Source of the DNA: Clostridia bacterium
GTDB taxonomy: Bacteria > Bacillota > Clostridia > Oscillospirales > Acutalibacteraceae
Direction: 5' to 3'
NCBI GenBank assembly: GCA_024404125.1
Contig: JAKSQL010000042.1
Span: 1-7,978, forward strand
Length of the DNA: 7,978 bases
Translations under genes and position numbers: made by a program
Part shown: piece by piece, positions 6,387-7,978 of the stretch
How the letters are laid out: every line of letters starts with the position of its first letter
How positions within the stretch are numbered: the first letter of the stretch is position 1
Notes under the pieces: generated by a model
The model's input: only the letters and a program-made list of their open reading frames with translations
Told to the model about the DNA's origin: nothing
Database searches by the model: none

Positions 6387-7946
6387 TTATTTTTCTGTAG
6401 TGTAAACCGCAACCGAACCAGCGGGCAATGTATCCTTAAGTATGTTGGTTACATTTTTAAACACCTTGTCACTTGAAATGATTGTGGCATTTTCATCTTT
6501 GTAATTTTCCGTACACACAAACAAATGACGATAAAATGTTTTATCCGCAAGGTCTTCATCAAAATTAAGGACAAAAGACCTGCCCAAAAGACCTGAATTG
6601 ATAACTGCAATTGCCATACTTCCATCGTTGTTTAATGCCGCGGTGCAACACATCTCTTTTTCTTCGGAGTTTTCCCCTCTGAAAATTTTTCCATCCTTAA
6701 TATATTTTGAAAACAAAGTATAAGCATAATACGACCTATAAGGGATTTTACTTTGCATCAAATTAGGCATAAGTCCGTGACAGTGAACACCATCGTGCCA
6801 ACCGTCAAAGTGATTATTCTTGCCGTTGTGCGAACCAATCCATAAGGTATCAACGAATGTCCAGTTAATAACGGTTTTATATCCCGTGTTTAACAAACTG
6901 ACCATACCGGAAACAAGATTAAGCGGATACCTTATTCTTAATTTATCTCTTTCGATTGAAGAATTATCCGTGCCGTATTCAAGTGCATTATATTCATCAA
7001 ACCATACATCTTTAGCCGATAATCCGAGCTTATCCTCTATTGAGTCATTAACCGCTTCCAAAATCATCTCGAAATTTGATGCGGTATTTCCATATTCAGT
7101 AGTAGCAAGATTGTAGGTATGATAAGCCCATATATCCGCATATTCATTTACTGCATCATAAGTCGGTTTGATAAGTTGCCAGGTGTAATTCCAAATATCG
7201 ACACCGATAGCGGTCTGTCCCATTATTAACTTATAATCGTCTCTGATTCCTTCTTTTTTCAACTTTTTGTGAACAGCACTTATGCTCATTTTTTCCCGAT
7301 ACTTTGAATCCTTGTTTCCGTCAAAAACAGCAGCTTTTTCATTATTGGGCTCAGAAAAGAACGAAATATATTTTGCCCTGTAAATCCCGTTTTCTCTCAA
7401 CACTTTTAAAAACTCATATACAAAATCGCCAAACAGTTCACATTCTTTTTCAAAAGAAAACTTATAAAATCTATTGTCGCCGAAAACATGACAAGAAGTT
7501 TGTATTGCATTACCCCATTCAACATTGATAACCATATCAATATCACGAATTTCTATTTCTTTTAAGCTTCTTAATTGGGCATAAAATTTTTCGTCATCAA
7601 AGTGCCACGAATTATTTTCTTCATCATACCAATCATAACTTGCAAAAACAGTCAGTCTTACAATTTTAATTCCGCTTTTTTTCAGACGGTCGAGTTCTTC
7701 TCTTGCCTGTTCCTCGGTATAATTGCGTCCATCCGGATCCCTTTGGTATATCCATGGATAATAGATTGCGGAAAAGCCGAGAAAATCATCGTTTACGGGA
7801 TTGGCATTATACAACTGTAATTTTTCCGGTTTTGAAATAACAAGTTTTTTTAAAACAGCAAGAGATACCGTCTGTGAATGAAATAACATTCGCTTATAAA
7901 CAGACAGTACCGAAAAACTTACTGTATCGCCGAATATCGCCTTCAT
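6387..7946 (-). CDS. Clan GH-A-type retaining glycoside hydrolase (5' end uncertain)
   Basis: 519 residues from ATG 7946. After a beta-rich N-terminal stretch (1-50), a TIM barrel spans about 55-400: IVRLTV with R97 at strand 2, FFSEPN with the probable acid/base E199 at strand 4, WAYHTYN (H276) at strand 6, WFDEYN with the probable nucleophile E318 at strand 7, and INWTFVD (361-367) at strand 8. The 119-residue gap between the two Glu suits clan A enzymes such as GH39 or GH5. A C-terminal beta-sandwich follows (about 405-519). The residue before E199 is Ser, where the clan nearly always has Asn. The family and substrate are not recognised. No signal peptide is seen from this start. The frame stays open for ten codons to the window edge, so the true start may lie outside. 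However, GGAAGGTGA just before ATG 7946 could be its ribosome binding site. It is the first visible gene of the operon. Confidence 0.8.
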   Translation of the reverse strand: MKAIFGDTVSFSVLSVYKRMLFHSQTVSLAVLKKLVISKPEKLQLYNANPVNDDFLGFSAIYYPWIYQRDPDGRNYTEEQAREELDRLKKSGIKIVRLTVFASYDWYDEENNSWHFDDEKFYAQLRSLKEIEIRDIDMVINVEWGNAIQTSCHVFGDNRFYKFSFEKECELFGDFVYEFLKVLRENGIYRAKYISFFSEPNNEKAAVFDGNKDSKYREKMSISAVHKKLKKEGIRDDYKLIMGQTAIGVDIWNYTWQLIKPTYDAVNEYADIWAYHTYNLATTEYGNTASNFEMILEAVNDSIEDKLGLSAKDVWFDEYNALEYGTDNSSIERDKLRIRYPLNLVSGMVSLLNTGYKTVINWTFVDTLWIGSHNGKNNHFDGWHDGVHCHGLMPNLMQSKIPYRSYYAYTLFSKYIKDGKIFRGENSEEKEMCCTAALNNDGSMAIAVINSGLLGRSFVLNFDEDLADKTFYRHLFVCTENYKDENATIISSDKVFKNVTNILKDTLPAGSVAVYTTEK

Positions 7947-7978
7947 TTCACCTTCCGAATTTTCGCATATAAGTATAG

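Noticed and set aside
6353..6412. Longer N-terminus for the beta-helix protein from TTG 6412
   Set aside because: It has no ribosome binding site and overlaps the upstream gene, while ATG 6352 has GGGGGAG in front.

Overview
The window looks like part of the chromosome of a low-to-moderate GC, Gram-positive anaerobe of the class Clostridia, probably a gut commensal. The evidence is strong AGGAGG-like ribosome binding sites, the standard code, an AT-rich extended -10 promoter, a Sec signal peptide on a repeat-rich surface protein, and several carbohydrate-active enzymes. This is an inference from style and gene content; no 16S or other marker gene is present.

All real genes lie on the minus strand, so transcription runs from position 7978 towards 1. 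Upstream is an operon of three enzyme-like genes: (1) a clan GH-A type glycoside hydrolase (6387-7946, 5' end possibly outside the window); (2) a right-handed beta-helix protein with two pectate-lyase-3-like segments (4397-6352); and (3) a GH36 alpha-galactosidase/raffinose-synthase-like enzyme (2316-4400). Genes 1 and 2 are 34 bp apart. Genes 2 and 3 overlap as ATGA, and both have a GGGGGAG ribosome binding site. No signal peptide is visible on genes 2 and 3 (or on gene 1 as far as it can be read), so the set probably works in the cytoplasm on imported oligosaccharides. Alpha-galactoside-containing plant glycans are a reasonable guess, but the exact substrate cannot be read from the sequence.

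A 120-bp intergenic region (2196-2315) follows. It carries an extended -10 promoter and two related palindromes exactly 21 bp apart, one overlapping the -35 region. It drives a large secreted protein (1-2195, C-terminus outside the window). That protein is a signal peptide followed by tandem modules of about 325-331 residues, each with a conserved header and several GLUG-like beta repeats. Two complete modules and the start of a third are visible.

There is no RNA gene, CRISPR array, insertion sequence or phage gene in the window. The points most worth a second look are the paired 21-bp-phased operators, the clan GH-A enzyme with Ser instead of the near-universal Asn before its acid/base Glu, the non-secreted double beta-helix protein of unknown activity between two glycosidases, and the very long module of the GLUG-type surface protein.
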